Shown here piece by piece: positions 17,851-27,148 of a stretch of DNA of 64,000 nucleotides; positions within the stretch are counted from its first letter, which is position 1, and every line of letters begins with the position of its first letter. A program made the translations under genes and the position numbers. Source of the DNA: an uncultured Hyphomonadaceae bacterium (GTDB lineage Bacteria > Pseudomonadota > Alphaproteobacteria > Caulobacterales > Hyphomonadaceae); assembly GCA_913057945.1 (NCBI GenBank), contig CAJXOF010000004.1:1-64000 (forward strand), read 5' to 3'. Below the pieces are notes generated by a model. The model made no database searches and was not told where the DNA came from. It saw only the letters and a list, made by a program, of their open reading frames with translations.

Positions 17851-18282
17851 ATGATCCGTATCTCCCTTTTCGCCAGTGTCTGTTTCGCCCTTGCAGCGTG
17901 TGGCGCAGGCAATTCCGTTACCAAGGAGGCTGTATCTGCCTGTAATGGTATGTTGGCAGGGGATCCGGAGATTGAGGAGGATCTGGCCGAAGATGGCGAT
18001 ACGGTCGCGGCCTATTGTGGCTGTTTTGGCCAGTTGCTGGCCGACCAGCCGGACTCTGACCAGACGGCTATCCTGACGGTCGGCCAAGTGATCGTCGACA
18101 TTCGGGAAGAACGGCAGATTAGCCTGGAAGACGCCGCCGAGGGAATCGACGATTCCTTCGGAGCGGATGGCGCGAGCGAGGCGTATGGCGTCTCCAGTGA
18201 CCAGTTCAGGACGACCGGAAAATATTTCGATATTGTCCGCCGCGAACTCAACAAGGACGACAGCGCCTGCACGGCGTCCTGA
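17851..18282 (+). CDS. Putative lipoprotein, copy 2 of a tandem duplicate
   Basis: 143 aa starting MIRISLFASVCFALAAC, a lipoprotein signal peptide with lipobox LAAC. The body matches the preceding lipoprotein: CNGMLAGDP against CQTMVTGDS, and EDGDTVAAYCGCF against RDGADLSDFCACF. It follows the relic of the monooxygenase end by 23 bases. Acidic mature protein with four Cys after the lipid Cys, likely disulfide-bonded. Function unknown. Confidence 0.7.
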   Translation: MIRISLFASVCFALAACGAGNSVTKEAVSACNGMLAGDPEIEEDLAEDGDTVAAYCGCFGQLLADQPDSDQTAILTVGQVIVDIREERQISLEDAAEGIDDSFGADGASEAYGVSSDQFRTTGKYFDIVRRELNKDDSACTAS

Positions 18283-18285
18283 CCT

Positions 18286-18726
18286 TCAGGATAGCGCCCC
18301 ATCAATGGCGGCAACGATCTCAGCCTCTGACATGGATTTTGTCACGGTGCTGATCACATCTCCAGAAGACCGGTCAATCAGATAGAGTTGGCCGGTCTTT
18401 ATTTTTTCAGGGAAGACTTCGCGCATTGTCTCCGCAATGCCGAGGGTTTCGGCGTCCGCGAAATAGGCGGACTCGTCCTTGGCGGAATAGTCGAGCGCGA
18501 AGAACTCCACGCCTTCAAAATCATTCGCGGCGCGCACCGTTTCGATCTTGGGATCGAGCACTTTGCAGCTGCCGCACCAACTCGCATAGCTCAGCACGGC
18601 AAGCACTTGCGTAGCTTCGGCCGGGGCGGTGATTGCCTTGACATCGGCCAGGCTGCCGGGTGCGGCGACGGACGGACCGCAGGCGGCGAGGACGGCGAAT
18701 GAAAGCGCGGCGAGACTGAAACGCAT
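18286..18726 (-). CDS. Thioredoxin-like lipoprotein
   Basis: 146 aa. Signal peptide with lipobox (FAVLAAC), then a thioredoxin fold with active site ASWCGSCKVLDP (WCGSC). The C-terminal half has segments TGQLYLIDR and SEAEIVAAIDGAL as in thioredoxin-domain proteins. It probably acts in thiol exchange facing the periplasm. GGAGAAA precedes the ATG. It converges on the second Cys-rich lipoprotein with a three-base gap, so a redox link is possible but unproven. Confidence 0.75.
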   Translation of the reverse strand: MRFSLAALSFAVLAACGPSVAAPGSLADVKAITAPAEATQVLAVLSYASWCGSCKVLDPKIETVRAANDFEGVEFFALDYSAKDESAYFADAETLGIAETMREVFPEKIKTGQLYLIDRSSGDVISTVTKSMSEAEIVAAIDGALS

Positions 18727-18795
18727 GGGGTTTCTCCAGAAACGATGTTGAGATGGTCCTAGCACAGGTGGGTGCGGGGTGGGGTCACACCTGCG

Positions 18796-19854
18796 TTATG
18801 CGACGCGCACCGCGGCGGACCCCGCCTCGACCCGACCGACAATGGCTGCGCCGTCATGCCCATGCTGCGCAAAGATGTCGAGCACGGCGCGGGCGGCATA
18901 GGGCGCGCAGGAGACCAGCAGGCCGCCACTTGTCTGCGGATCGCAGAGAATATCCGTTTCCATTTCAGACATCTGGCCCCCGACCATATGGGACACCGAC
19001 TCCCAGTTGCGGCCCGAGGCACCGGTCTTGACGCCTGCCTCGGCATGGCGCCGCGCGCCCTCGAAGACCGGCACCTTATTCTTCTCGATCACGATCTGAA
19101 CGCCTGCACCGCGCGCCATTTCGCTGGCATGGCCCAGCAGGCCGAAGCCCGTCACATCGGTCGCGGCATGCACGCCCGCAAGTTCGGAAAGCTCCGTTCC
19201 CGGCGTATTGAGCCGCGTCGTTGAGGCGACCATTTCGTCATATTCAGCAGGGGAGAGGATCTCGCGTTTGAGGGCGGCAGAATAGATGCCGATGCCGAGC
19301 GGCTTGCCGAGGATCAGGACGTCGCCGGCCTCCGCCTTGGAGTTCAGCAGCAAATGGTCCGGATGACCCATGCCCAGTGCAACGAGTCCATAGATCGGTT
19401 CAGCGGAGTCAATCGAATGCCCGCCCGCGATGGGCGCGCCAGCGGCTTCGGCTACGCTGCGTCCGCCTGCGAGAATGGCGCGGATCGTCTCATTGGCGAT
19501 CTTGCCGATGGGCATGCCGACAATGGCGAGACAGAAGATGGGTTTCGCGCCCATGGCGAAGATATCCGACAGTGCATTCGTCGCCGCGATGCGCCCGAAT
19601 GTGTGTGGGTCATCCACAATAGGCGTGAAGAAATCCGTCGTGGCGACGAGCGTGGTGGTTTCGTTGATGAGATAGACGGCGGCGTCATCGCTCTTGCCCG
19701 CATCGACAATCAAATCTGAATGGCCGAGCGACAGGGGCATCTCACTGAGAATATCTGCCAGCACGTTTGGCGCGAGCTTGCAGCCGCAGCCGCCCCCATG
19801 GGCAAGGGAGGTCAGGCGGGGTTCAGTCTGGCTGTCAGTCAGGTCGGCTGGCAT
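18796..19854 (-). CDS. selD: Selenide, water dikinase SelD
   Basis: 352 aa. The glycine-rich loop HGGGCGCK carries the catalytic Cys (23) and Lys (26), so this is the Cys form and not a selenoprotein. VATTDFFTPIVDDP and AATNALSDIFAMGA are typical of the family. It makes selenophosphate from selenide and ATP. AGAGGAGC precedes the ATG. It is divergent from mnmH across 76 bases, so its product is likely used for tRNA 2-selenouridine; no selA or selB lies in this window. Confidence 0.95.
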   Translation of the reverse strand: MPADLTDSQTEPRLTSLAHGGGCGCKLAPNVLADILSEMPLSLGHSDLIVDAGKSDDAAVYLINETTTLVATTDFFTPIVDDPHTFGRIAATNALSDIFAMGAKPIFCLAIVGMPIGKIANETIRAILAGGRSVAEAAGAPIAGGHSIDSAEPIYGLVALGMGHPDHLLLNSKAEAGDVLILGKPLGIGIYSAALKREILSPAEYDEMVASTTRLNTPGTELSELAGVHAATDVTGFGLLGHASEMARGAGVQIVIEKNKVPVFEGARRHAEAGVKTGASGRNWESVSHMVGGQMSEMETDILCDPQTSGGLLVSCAPYAARAVLDIFAQHGHDGAAIVGRVEAGSAAVRVA

Positions 19855-19930
19855 GGCGGGCTCCTCTTGGGCTGCAGGCTTACCGCGCTCGCCACTGGCG
19901 GGGCAAACAAAACCTGCTAATCGGGGTGGG

Positions 19931-20983
19931 ATGCCTTATCTCGAAACCGTCACAGATATCAGCCCCGAAAACCTGTCGCGCTATGATGCGGTCATTGATG
20001 TGCGGTCTCCGGCCGAGTTCGAGGATGACCACATGCCGGGCGCCATCAGCCTGCCGGTGCTGTCGAATGAAGAACGCGCGCGCGTTGGCACGATCTACAA
20101 GCAGGAGAGCCCGTTCCGCGCCAATCGTGTCGGCGGGGCGCTGGTCGCGCGCAACATCGCCCATCATCTGGAGACGGCGCTGGCCGACATGCCGAAGAGT
20201 TGGCGGCCTCTGGTCTATTGCTGGCGGGGCGGTATGCGCTCGAACGCGATGGCGACGATCCTGTCATCGGTCGGCTGGCCGAGCGGTGTGGTTCAGGGCG
20301 GTTACAAGACGTGGCGGCGAGCCGTTGTGACGGGGCTCGACCATGAGACCAGCCTGTTACCGGTACGCCTGATCGATGGCCAGACCGGCACGGGCAAGAC
20401 GGCACTGCTGCAGGCCATTGCAGCGGCGGGGGGGCAGGTGATTGACCTGGAGGGCCTCGCCCATCATCGCGGCTCGGCTTTTGGCGATTTTGGCGACGAG
20501 CTGCAGCCAGCCCAGCGCCTGTTCGAAAGCGGCATCTGGGACCAGCTGCGTCAGTTCGATCTGAGCCGGCCCGTCTTTGTCGAGGCGGAATCCGCGCTGG
20601 TCGGTCGGTGCCGTGTGCCCCGGCGCCTGTGGCACTCCATGTTGGCGGCGGCGCGTATCGAGATGAGGGTTCCGTCAGGCGTGCGCGCGGATTTCCTGCT
20701 CTCCGCCTATGAGGACATCATCCGGGACAAGGACCGGCTAATGGAGGCGCTCGCCAAGCTCAAGGGTCTGCAGTCGAAAGAGACGCTGGCCGAGTGGCAG
20801 GCCTTGGCGGAGGCGGGCGACTATCGCGCTCTGGCGCGGCAGCTGATGGAACGACATTACGATCCGCTCTATGCGCGCAGCCGCAAGCGGCGCGAGGATG
20901 CGCCGGTCGAGGTGGTCAGTCTGGAGAGCCTGGATGATGCCGCATTGAAACAGGCAGCAGCGAGACTGGTGTCCGGCGCCTAG
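19931..20983 (+). CDS. mnmH: tRNA 2-selenouridine synthase MnmH (SelU)
   Basis: 350 aa. An N-terminal rhodanese domain carries the active Cys in [10 protein letters not shown], followed by a P-loop domain with GQTGTGKT. The enzyme replaces sulfur with selenium at the wobble uridine of certain tRNAs via a geranylated intermediate. The start [12 protein letters not shown] lies after GGGGTGGG; a longer upstream frame runs through the divergent selD start. The stop overlaps rnhA by four bases. Confidence 0.93.
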   Translation: MPYLETVTDISPENLSRYDAVIDVRSPAEFEDDHMPGAISLPVLSNEERARVGTIYKQESPFRANRVGGALVARNIAHHLETALADMPKSWRPLVYCWRGGMRSNAMATILSSVGWPSGVVQGGYKTWRRAVVTGLDHETSLLPVRLIDGQTGTGKTALLQAIAAAGGQVIDLEGLAHHRGSAFGDFGDELQPAQRLFESGIWDQLRQFDLSRPVFVEAESALVGRCRVPRRLWHSMLAAARIEMRVPSGVRADFLLSAYEDIIRDKDRLMEALAKLKGLQSKETLAEWQALAEAGDYRALARQLMERHYDPLYARSRKRREDAPVEVVSLESLDDAALKQAAARLVSGA

Positions 20984-21423
20984 CGTCCGCGGGCTTCGTC
21001 GGTGCCACGGCGGGCCAGTTCGTCGGCCTTTTCATTGCCCGGATCGCCATCATGCCCTTTCACCCATTTCCAGGTGATGTCATGGCGCTGGCAAGCCTCG
21101 TCCATGGCCATCCAGAGATCCTGGTTCTTGACCGGCTTTTTCGCGGCGGTCTTCCAGCCATTGCGCTTCCAGCCATGAATCCATTTGGTCAGGCCGTCTT
21201 TCACATACATGGAATCCACATGCAGCGTGATCTTGGACGGGCCTTTCAGCGCGTTCAGCGCCTCGATCACGGCCAGCATTTCCATGCGGTTGTTGGTGGT
21301 CGCCTTGTCGCCGCCCCACAGTTCCTTGCGCTTGTCGCCCGCCACGAGCAGGGCGCCCCAGCCGCCGGGGCCGGGATTGCCGCTGCACGCGCCATCCGTC
21401 CAGATTTCGATCTTGTCAGTCAT
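20980..21423 (-). CDS. rnhA: Ribonuclease HI
   Basis: 147 aa, the usual length. All four catalytic acids are present at the E. coli positions: D10 ([15 protein letters not shown]), E48 (NNRMEML), D70 (HVDS) and D134 (EKADELA), with His124 in KGHDGD. It removes RNA from RNA-DNA hybrids. Last gene of the minus-strand run from the MFS transporters through thrB, 39 bases after the membrane protein gene. Confidence 0.96.
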   Translation of the reverse strand: MTDKIEIWTDGACSGNPGPGGWGALLVAGDKRKELWGGDKATTNNRMEMLAVIEALNALKGPSKITLHVDSMYVKDGLTKWIHGWKRNGWKTAAKKPVKNQDLWMAMDEACQRHDITWKWVKGHDGDPGNEKADELARRGTDEARGR

Positions 21424-21462
21424 GGCATTTCAGGTGCGGGGCTTTGGCGGGTCCGTCAAGCA

Positions 21463-22050
21463 TCAGAAGACGCTGATGTCGGCCTTGTGCAGCTGTTCCG
21501 CAGGCTTCACGATTGCGAGGAAGAGCAGGCCGCAGAGCAGGCCGGCCAGCGCCCCGATACAGGCGCCGGTGAGTGCGGCGCCGAGGCCGGTCAACAGCGA
21601 TGCCGTGACGCCAAGCCCGCCCGTTGTGCCGCCGACCAGCAGCGCGCCCCAGATGCTGGACCAGCGCAAATAGGGCGCGCGGGCCGAAATGCCCTGATGC
21701 GGAAACCTGCCGATGGACAGGCCCATGGCGAGCCACGCGGCCGGCACCGTGACAAAGAAGAGGATGAAATTGAACAGGGACATCATGGTGGCCATCTGAA
21801 TGCCCATCACGAAGCCGTCGTTCGGGCGGTCAAACATGGGGGTGACACCAACGACCCCTTCGAGCAGGCCGAACACGAAGGTCAGGACCAAGCCAATAAG
21901 CGTAACGCCAAAACAGGCGGCCAGCGAGGCAAGGAACAGGCCGAGTTTAACGCGGTGGATCTTTCGGGCAGGACCGAGGGCGCGATAGTCAGCTGGAAGG
22001 GCAGAAGGATCGGTTCCAGCCACCGCATCATCTGGCCCGAACTCCGTCAT
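21463..22050 (-). CDS. Membrane protein of unknown function
   Basis: 195 aa with about four hydrophobic segments: LGLFLASLAACFGVTLIGLV, MSLFNFILFFVTVPAAWLAM, a Gly-rich helix pair near WGALLVGGTTGGLG, and GALAGLLCGLLFLAIV. The start ATG overlaps the thrB stop (ATGA), so the two are translationally coupled. No family recognised; the Gly/Ala-rich C-terminal half looks like a packed helical hairpin. Confidence 0.65.
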   Translation of the reverse strand: MTEFGPDDAVAGTDPSALPADYRALGPARKIHRVKLGLFLASLAACFGVTLIGLVLTFVFGLLEGVVGVTPMFDRPNDGFVMGIQMATMMSLFNFILFFVTVPAAWLAMGLSIGRFPHQGISARAPYLRWSSIWGALLVGGTTGGLGVTASLLTGLGAALTGACIGALAGLLCGLLFLAIVKPAEQLHKADISVF

Positions 22051-23027
22051 GCACCATAGCCTTCCGCACTTGTCACCTTGCGATGAAAGGCGAGACGGCC
22101 GGCATATTCGAGGGGATTCTTGGGCTTTACGAGCGCGCCTTCGGGCGTCGAGGTCCAGTCGACCATCCGCGTCAGGAAGAAGCGCAGCGCCGCCCCGCGT
22201 GCGAGTAGGGGCAGGGCGTCGCGTTCTGCGGGGTCCAGCGGACGCACGCTTTCATAGCCGGCAATCAGGTTTGCGCCCTTGGAGTAATTGTAGTCGATCG
22301 CGCCGCGTCCCGGGTTGTCATCGAACGCCCAGGCATTGAGACAGATGGCGAGGTCATAGGCGAGCGCGTCGGTGCAGGCGAAATAGAAATCGATAATGCC
22401 CGAGAAGTCCTCGCCCAGGAAAAACGCATTGTCCGGGAAGAGGTCGGCATGAATGGTGCCGCGCGGCAGGATCAGGCTCTGTGGTTTCGCCTCGGCAATA
22501 TCAGCGAGGGCTTCGTCGATCAGGCCTGACAAGCCGGGCTGAAGTTTTTCAGCCTCGTCCGACTGGCCTGTCCAGAGGCGAGGCCATGCCGACGGGCCGA
22601 GGCTGTTGGGACGAGTCATTTCGAAATCCGAGAGCGCGACATGCATCCGGGCGAGACCTTCGCCGAGGCCGCGGCACTGGGCCGGGGTCGGCTTTTTCGG
22701 CGAGAGGCCCTCCAGAAAGGACACGATCACGGCGGGTCGTCCCTCAAGCATGCGGAGGGCCTTGCCGTCTTTAGCGAGAATCGGCTCCGGGCAGGGGAAA
22801 CCCTTGCCCGCCAGATGCTGTTTCAGGCCGATGAAATAGGGCAAATCATCCGCATCCACCCTTTTCTCGAACAGGGTGAGAATGAAGCGGCCGGTCGTGG
22901 TTTCGAGATAATAGTTCGAATTCTCCACGCCCTCGGCAATGCCCTTGAAGGACAGGGCCTTGCCGAGATCGTATTCCTCGAGGAACGCCGCGAGCGCGTC
23001 GTCCGAAACCTGAGTGTAAACAGCCAT
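22047..23027 (-). CDS. thrB: Homoserine kinase, choline-kinase-like type
   Basis: 326 aa. N-terminal MAVYTQVSDDALAAFL and the ATP-binding GVENSNYYLET are hallmarks of the APH-fold ThrB found in alphaproteobacteria. The catalytic loop is GTIHADLFPDN and the metal-binding Asp is in IIDFYFACTD. It phosphorylates homoserine on the way to threonine. It lies nine bases after the MFS transporter gene and overlaps the next gene by four bases. Confidence 0.93.
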   Translation of the reverse strand: MAVYTQVSDDALAAFLEEYDLGKALSFKGIAEGVENSNYYLETTTGRFILTLFEKRVDADDLPYFIGLKQHLAGKGFPCPEPILAKDGKALRMLEGRPAVIVSFLEGLSPKKPTPAQCRGLGEGLARMHVALSDFEMTRPNSLGPSAWPRLWTGQSDEAEKLQPGLSGLIDEALADIAEAKPQSLILPRGTIHADLFPDNAFFLGEDFSGIIDFYFACTDALAYDLAICLNAWAFDDNPGRGAIDYNYSKGANLIAGYESVRPLDPAERDALPLLARGAALRFFLTRMVDWTSTPEGALVKPKNPLEYAGRLAFHRKVTSAEGYGA

Positions 23028-23036
23028 GAAGACCGA

Positions 23037-24533
23037 TTAGGCGGTCTTGGCGATCATGTCACGCTGCAGCGTCTTGCCCGCCAGCAGATAGTGGATGGCG
23101 GCCCAGCCATAGATGGACGCGAAGATGATGATCGACCATTGCAGGCCCCGTGCGTCGGCGCTGCTGCAGGCGGTGGCCTGATCTGCGGTGAGGCCGACGG
23201 CCTCCTTGCACAGGTCCAGCGTCAGGCCGAGATCCGCCCCGGAAATCATCATGGTCTTAAGCACTGTTGACAACAGGCCAATCAGCGTGGGCCCGAGCCC
23301 GAGCCCGATCAAATTGACGGCGAAGAGCGTGATCGCGACAGCGGTGGCGCGGGTGCGGGCGTCCACGACACCGGCAGAAACGGCATACATTGGGCCGAGA
23401 TAGAAATAGTGCAGCATGGCGGCGGCCATCAGGGGCGGCAGCATCAAGGCCACGCTGGGGCTGAGATAGCCGAGCCAGTATAACGGGACGGACAGGCCCA
23501 TGCCGAGCGCGGGCATCCAGGACAAGGCCGTTGGGTAACGTTTCGAGAGACGGTCGGCGAGGAAGCCCGACAGGAAGACGCCGATGGCCGCCATCAAGCC
23601 AAGCACCAGTGAAAAGATCAGGGCTGCCTGGGTAAGTGTGAGCTGGTGCGTACGCAGCAGGAAGGACGTGGAGAAAGCGGCAATGCCATAGCCGGCAAAG
23701 GAGGCAAGGGCTGCGCCGGTCACGACATGGACATAGGTCGGCTTCTTGCTGAGTTTCTTCAGGGCGGCGCCAAAGGTTTCGCGCTCGGGCTTGGAGGCGT
23801 TTGGCGGATCGGTATAGCCGCGCGGCGGCTCCTTGACCGTCAAACCGATGATGAGCGCGAAAAGCAGACCGGGCAAGCCGACGGCAATGAAGGCAATCCG
23901 CCAGCCTTCAAGGCTTTGCCAATCAACGAGGCCCGTGGCCCAGTTCCAGCCCCAGCCTTCGAGCAAGGCATGAACATTTTCGCCGGTGACGTAATCATTG
24001 ATCGGGCCCGCAGCGAGGCCGGCGCACATGCCGCCGAGCGGAACCCCCAGCGCGTAGATGGAAGCGGCGGTGGCCCGGTTGCCGGGCTTGAAATAGTCCG
24101 CGATAACCGACTGGGCGGGCGGCGTGCACCCGGCCTCGCCCACACCGACTAGCAGGCGGAAGGCAAACATTGTCGCGAAGCTGACGGCAAAGCCGCACAG
24201 GACGGTCATCAGGCTCCACATGGTCAGCGACGCCACGATAATCATCATGCGGCTGGTCTTTTCCGAAACGCGCGCAATCGGAATGCCGAGCGTCGTATAG
24301 AAGGTCGCGAAGGCCAGACCGCCGAGCATGCCCATCTGCCAGTCTTCCAGGCCCAGGCTGTTACGGATCGGATCGGTCAGGATGCCGAAGATCGACCGGT
24401 CGATGAAATTGAAGATGTAGACAACCAGGAGCGAGGACAGGACATAGGCCCGATACCCCTTGGTGCGGTATCCGGTCTCAAAGCCGGGTCTATCCTCCAG
24501 TGTTGCAGATGTGGCGGCGGTCGTATCAGTCAT
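23037..24533 (-). CDS. MFS transporter, spinster-like, copy B
   Basis: 498 aa with about twelve membrane helices. The loop 2-3 signature region is near GGLAFATFYTTLGIPIARV and helix 5 holds GVGEAGCTPPAQSVIADYF. It is a clear paralogue of the adjacent upstream transporter: shared segments include the GYR-YVL start of helix 1, GEAGCTPPA and TVKEPPRGY/TIKEPPRGYSDPP. Substrate unknown. A 25-base gap separates it from copy A and nine bases from thrB. Confidence 0.85.
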   Translation of the reverse strand: MTDTTAATSATLEDRPGFETGYRTKGYRAYVLSSLLVVYIFNFIDRSIFGILTDPIRNSLGLEDWQMGMLGGLAFATFYTTLGIPIARVSEKTSRMMIIVASLTMWSLMTVLCGFAVSFATMFAFRLLVGVGEAGCTPPAQSVIADYFKPGNRATAASIYALGVPLGGMCAGLAAGPINDYVTGENVHALLEGWGWNWATGLVDWQSLEGWRIAFIAVGLPGLLFALIIGLTVKEPPRGYTDPPNASKPERETFGAALKKLSKKPTYVHVVTGAALASFAGYGIAAFSTSFLLRTHQLTLTQAALIFSLVLGLMAAIGVFLSGFLADRLSKRYPTALSWMPALGMGLSVPLYWLGYLSPSVALMLPPLMAAAMLHYFYLGPMYAVSAGVVDARTRATAVAITLFAVNLIGLGLGPTLIGLLSTVLKTMMISGADLGLTLDLCKEAVGLTADQATACSSADARGLQWSIIIFASIYGWAAIHYLLAGKTLQRDMIAKTA

Positions 24534-24558
24534 GTCTGTGTCTCTCCGTCGCTGTGTT

Positions 24559-26076
24559 TCAGACGCCCATACCGGCGGTTGGCGCTTCCGGATTGTACTT
24601 GTCCTTCATGAAGGAGCGGGCTGCCATGAAATAGCAGATCGCTGCGGCAATGAAGACCAGGACCGTGGCGGCCATGGAATGGCGCAGGCCATTGGCATAG
24701 GCCCGGCAAAGCTCGGGCCCTTCCGCGCCGAGCGCCGCAGGGTCCGTGCCGCAGAGGCGCGGATTGAAGCTGTCTGCAAAGGCCGAGAGCCCCGCCTTGC
24801 TGATTTCCTCGCTCATGAAGAAGTCGCTCATCGCTCCGACAAAGAGGGGCCCGATGCCATTGCCGATCAGGCTGACGATCAGCAGCAGGACGGCGATCGT
24901 CGTGGCGCGCGATTGCGGGCTGACGATGGCGGTGCCGACCATGTACTGGCTGGACAGGTAGGCGTAATGCATCGTGCCGGCGATGATCCAGAGACCGAAA
25001 GCGATCTCGATGGACGGGGCGAAGAAGGCGCCCACATAGGCCGGCACGGCAATCAGCAGGCCGACGCCCGGCAACCAGGCGGAAATCGTGCTGAAACGGC
25101 CTTCGAGTTTCTCGGAAAGGAAACCGCCGAGGAAAGTGCCGAAGGCAGCGACAGCCGCCAGCGGCGCGCCGTAGAGTACGGCGGCATCGCGCACATCAAT
25201 GCCGTGGACGCGCTGCAGGAAGGGCGCCTGGAAGCTGATCAGGCCATAGCCGACAAAAGCAACGAGGGCTGCGCCGAGCGACAGCCACCAGAAGGTGGGC
25301 TTGGTCGCGAATTCGCGGAAAGCGTCAAAGAAGGGGGCTTTGCCACTGCCTCTCGCCGAGGGCGGGTCGGAATAGCCGCGCGGTGGTTCCTTGATGGTGA
25401 ACATCAGCAGGAGGGCAATCAGCACGCCCGGCGCGCCCACCGCGACAAAGGCGATGCGCCAGCCCTCCACGGTCGACCAGTCGAGACTGCCGAACAGGCC
25501 GCCAAGGCCGAGCGAGCCGATCCAGTTGCCGAAATCCGCACCCTTGATGCCGGCAATCGTGCCGCCGAACAGTTGGGCCAGAACCCCGCCCAGGGTCACA
25601 CCCATGGAATAGATGCCGAGCGCCCCAGCCCGGCTCTTGGGCGGGTAGTAATCGGTGATCAGCGAATTGGCGGGCGGCGTGCAGCCTGCCTCGCCGACGG
25701 CAACCCCGACGCGGAAGATGAGCAGCCAGATGAAGCCCGCTGCGACCCCGCACAGGGCGGTCATGACCGACCAGATGATGATGCAGAGCGCAATGATCAT
25801 CACGCGATTGGCGCGATCGGCCCACATTGCGATCGGAATGCCCATGGCGGCATAGAACAGCGCGAAAGGTGGGCCGGACAACAGGCCCCATTGGGTGTCA
25901 TTCAGCTGGAATGTGTTGATGATCGGCTGGGCAACGACCGAGATGAGTGTGCGGTCGATGAAGTTCAGCGTGTAGACCAGCATCAGGGCGATCAGCACAT
26001 AGGTGCGATACCCTTTCGATCCGAAACCCGTGATATGTCCGCCCGTGGCCGTTTGGCCGGCTGTCGTGTCGGTCAT
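24559..26076 (-). CDS. MFS transporter, spinster-like, copy A
   Basis: 505 aa, about twelve helices. Starts MTDTTAGQTATGGHITGF after GGGAGGAA. GVAVGEAGCTPPANSLITDY in the middle of the N-half and the cytoplasmic TIKEPPRGYSDPP mirror copy B downstream. It is the first gene of the minus-strand run continuing through thrB to rnhA. Substrate unknown; relatives are often annotated as sugar or aromatic-acid carriers without proof. Confidence 0.85.
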   Translation of the reverse strand: MTDTTAGQTATGGHITGFGSKGYRTYVLIALMLVYTLNFIDRTLISVVAQPIINTFQLNDTQWGLLSGPPFALFYAAMGIPIAMWADRANRVMIIALCIIIWSVMTALCGVAAGFIWLLIFRVGVAVGEAGCTPPANSLITDYYPPKSRAGALGIYSMGVTLGGVLAQLFGGTIAGIKGADFGNWIGSLGLGGLFGSLDWSTVEGWRIAFVAVGAPGVLIALLLMFTIKEPPRGYSDPPSARGSGKAPFFDAFREFATKPTFWWLSLGAALVAFVGYGLISFQAPFLQRVHGIDVRDAAVLYGAPLAAVAAFGTFLGGFLSEKLEGRFSTISAWLPGVGLLIAVPAYVGAFFAPSIEIAFGLWIIAGTMHYAYLSSQYMVGTAIVSPQSRATTIAVLLLIVSLIGNGIGPLFVGAMSDFFMSEEISKAGLSAFADSFNPRLCGTDPAALGAEGPELCRAYANGLRHSMAATVLVFIAAAICYFMAARSFMKDKYNPEAPTAGMGV

Positions 26077-26162
26077 CCGCCGAAATTCCTCCCGAAAATA
26101 CCGGGCGCGTCTTGGCGGCGCCTCTCTACAAGTCTCCCTACGGTAATGTGATGCGCAGGGCG

Positions 26163-26205
26163 CGCAAGGCCTTACTCTACGACAGCGTATGAGTGAGGCC
26201 TTGCG
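26163..26205 (-). terminator. 15-bp stem-loop after the lipoprotein gene
   Basis: CGCAAGGCCTTACTC (26163-26177) and GAGTGAGGCCTTGCG (26191-26205) pair over 15 bp with one G-T pair around a 13-base loop. It lies 16 bases after the lipoprotein stop on the minus strand. No clear U-run follows, so termination is likely but not certain. Confidence 0.5.
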
Positions 26206-26220
26206 TCAGTAAAATTGCCG

Positions 26221-27072
26221 TTACTGACTGAGGGTCAGCTGGACTTCCGATGCGGCTACGGCGAGGGCCGAAGCGTCACCTTCCATTGGATCCGGGCGCA
26301 AGGCCGTCGGGTAGGCGTCGGCCAGCAGCGCGAGGGAAGCGCGGATCGCTTCCGCAGCTTCGGCGTTCTCGGCCGTGATGTCGCTTTCGGCCTGGGTGAA
26401 GGTGCGGTCAGCAGCCTGGTAGAAGCCATATCCGTCGAGATAGGTCTCGTAGAAATCGGAATCGAGCGCCAGGCGGTACATGTCGGAGGCGCGGTCGATC
26501 TGGTCAGAGGCCACGCGCGCGCTGACCAGGGCGTCGGACATGTCGGTGGCTGGTGCTTTCTCGGCGGCCTTGTCGAGCGCGGCGAGAATCTTGTCGGTGC
26601 GGGCGCTGATTTCGTCCTGGCTCTCGCCGGCGAAGACCGCGGCGGACGTGTCGGTGAACAGGTCCGTGAAATCGGCGACGCCCTGGGCCGCGAAGACCGG
26701 TTCCATATCGAACAGGACTTCCGAGACCGGGTGGGCATACATTTCGGCGGCGGCCTGTGTTTCGCCTTCGGCGTGGGCATCGCGGGCAGCCAGCACGTGG
26801 GCCGCGGCAATGGCCAGCGCTGCCTTGTAGACGACCGGGTCTGTGTAGGCCGCATCAATCGTCACGCCGCCTTCGCCTTCACCACCTTCCGTGGCGAGTG
26901 TGGTGGCGCCTGCGGCCGGGTCGGTTTCGGTGGCTGCTTCCGGCTGGGAAATTTCTGTGCCGGCATCGTCTGCGGGCGCGGCAGGCTCACTACATCCCGC
27001 AAGGGCGCCGGTCATCAGCACGGTCCCGAGACCAAGGCTGGTCCACTGCTTCAGTTTGGTGTCAAAGGCCAT
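26221..27072 (-). CDS. Lipoprotein of unknown function, possibly iron-responsive
   Basis: 283 aa. Signal peptide with lipobox LAGC at about residue 27, an acidic low-complexity linker (about 30-70), then an Ala-rich helical domain with HVLAARDAHAEGE and MYAHPVSEVLFDME. AGAGGAAG precedes the ATG. It is divergent from a PKHD-type hydroxylase gene across 76 bases that hold a Fur-like box, so iron control is a reasonable guess. I do not recognise the family; the helical His/Glu-rich body superficially resembles imelysin-type proteins but the GxHxxE motif is absent. Confidence 0.65.
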   Translation of the reverse strand: MAFDTKLKQWTSLGLGTVLMTGALAGCSEPAAPADDAGTEISQPEAATETDPAAGATTLATEGGEGEGGVTIDAAYTDPVVYKAALAIAAAHVLAARDAHAEGETQAAAEMYAHPVSEVLFDMEPVFAAQGVADFTDLFTDTSAAVFAGESQDEISARTDKILAALDKAAEKAPATDMSDALVSARVASDQIDRASDMYRLALDSDFYETYLDGYGFYQAADRTFTQAESDITAENAEAAEAIRASLALLADAYPTALRPDPMEGDASALAVAASEVQLTLSQ

Positions 27073-27121
27073 GATATACTTCCTCTTTGTGTCGATCTGC
27101 TATAGCGGTGAATGACGCAAA

Positions 27122-27136
27122 TGCAAATTATTCGCA
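27122..27136. promoter_or_regulatory. Fur-like box between the lipoprotein and PKHD hydroxylase genes
   Basis: TGCAAAT-T-ATTCGCA is a 7-1-7 inverted repeat with one mismatch, the geometry of Fur-family sites. It lies 13 bases before the hydroxylase ATG and 50 bases before the divergent lipoprotein ATG. The hydroxylase family (PiuC-like) is often iron-regulated. Confidence 0.5.
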
Positions 27137-27148
27137 AGTAGGCGCAAC

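Noticed and set aside
18796..19854. SelD as a selenoprotein
   Set aside because: The active site position is a TGC Cys codon (GGGCGCK), not TGA.
24460..26151. 563-codon plus-strand frame antisense to the two MFS genes
   Set aside because: His/Asp/Glu/Arg-rich composition typical of antisense frames; the MFS genes explain the region.
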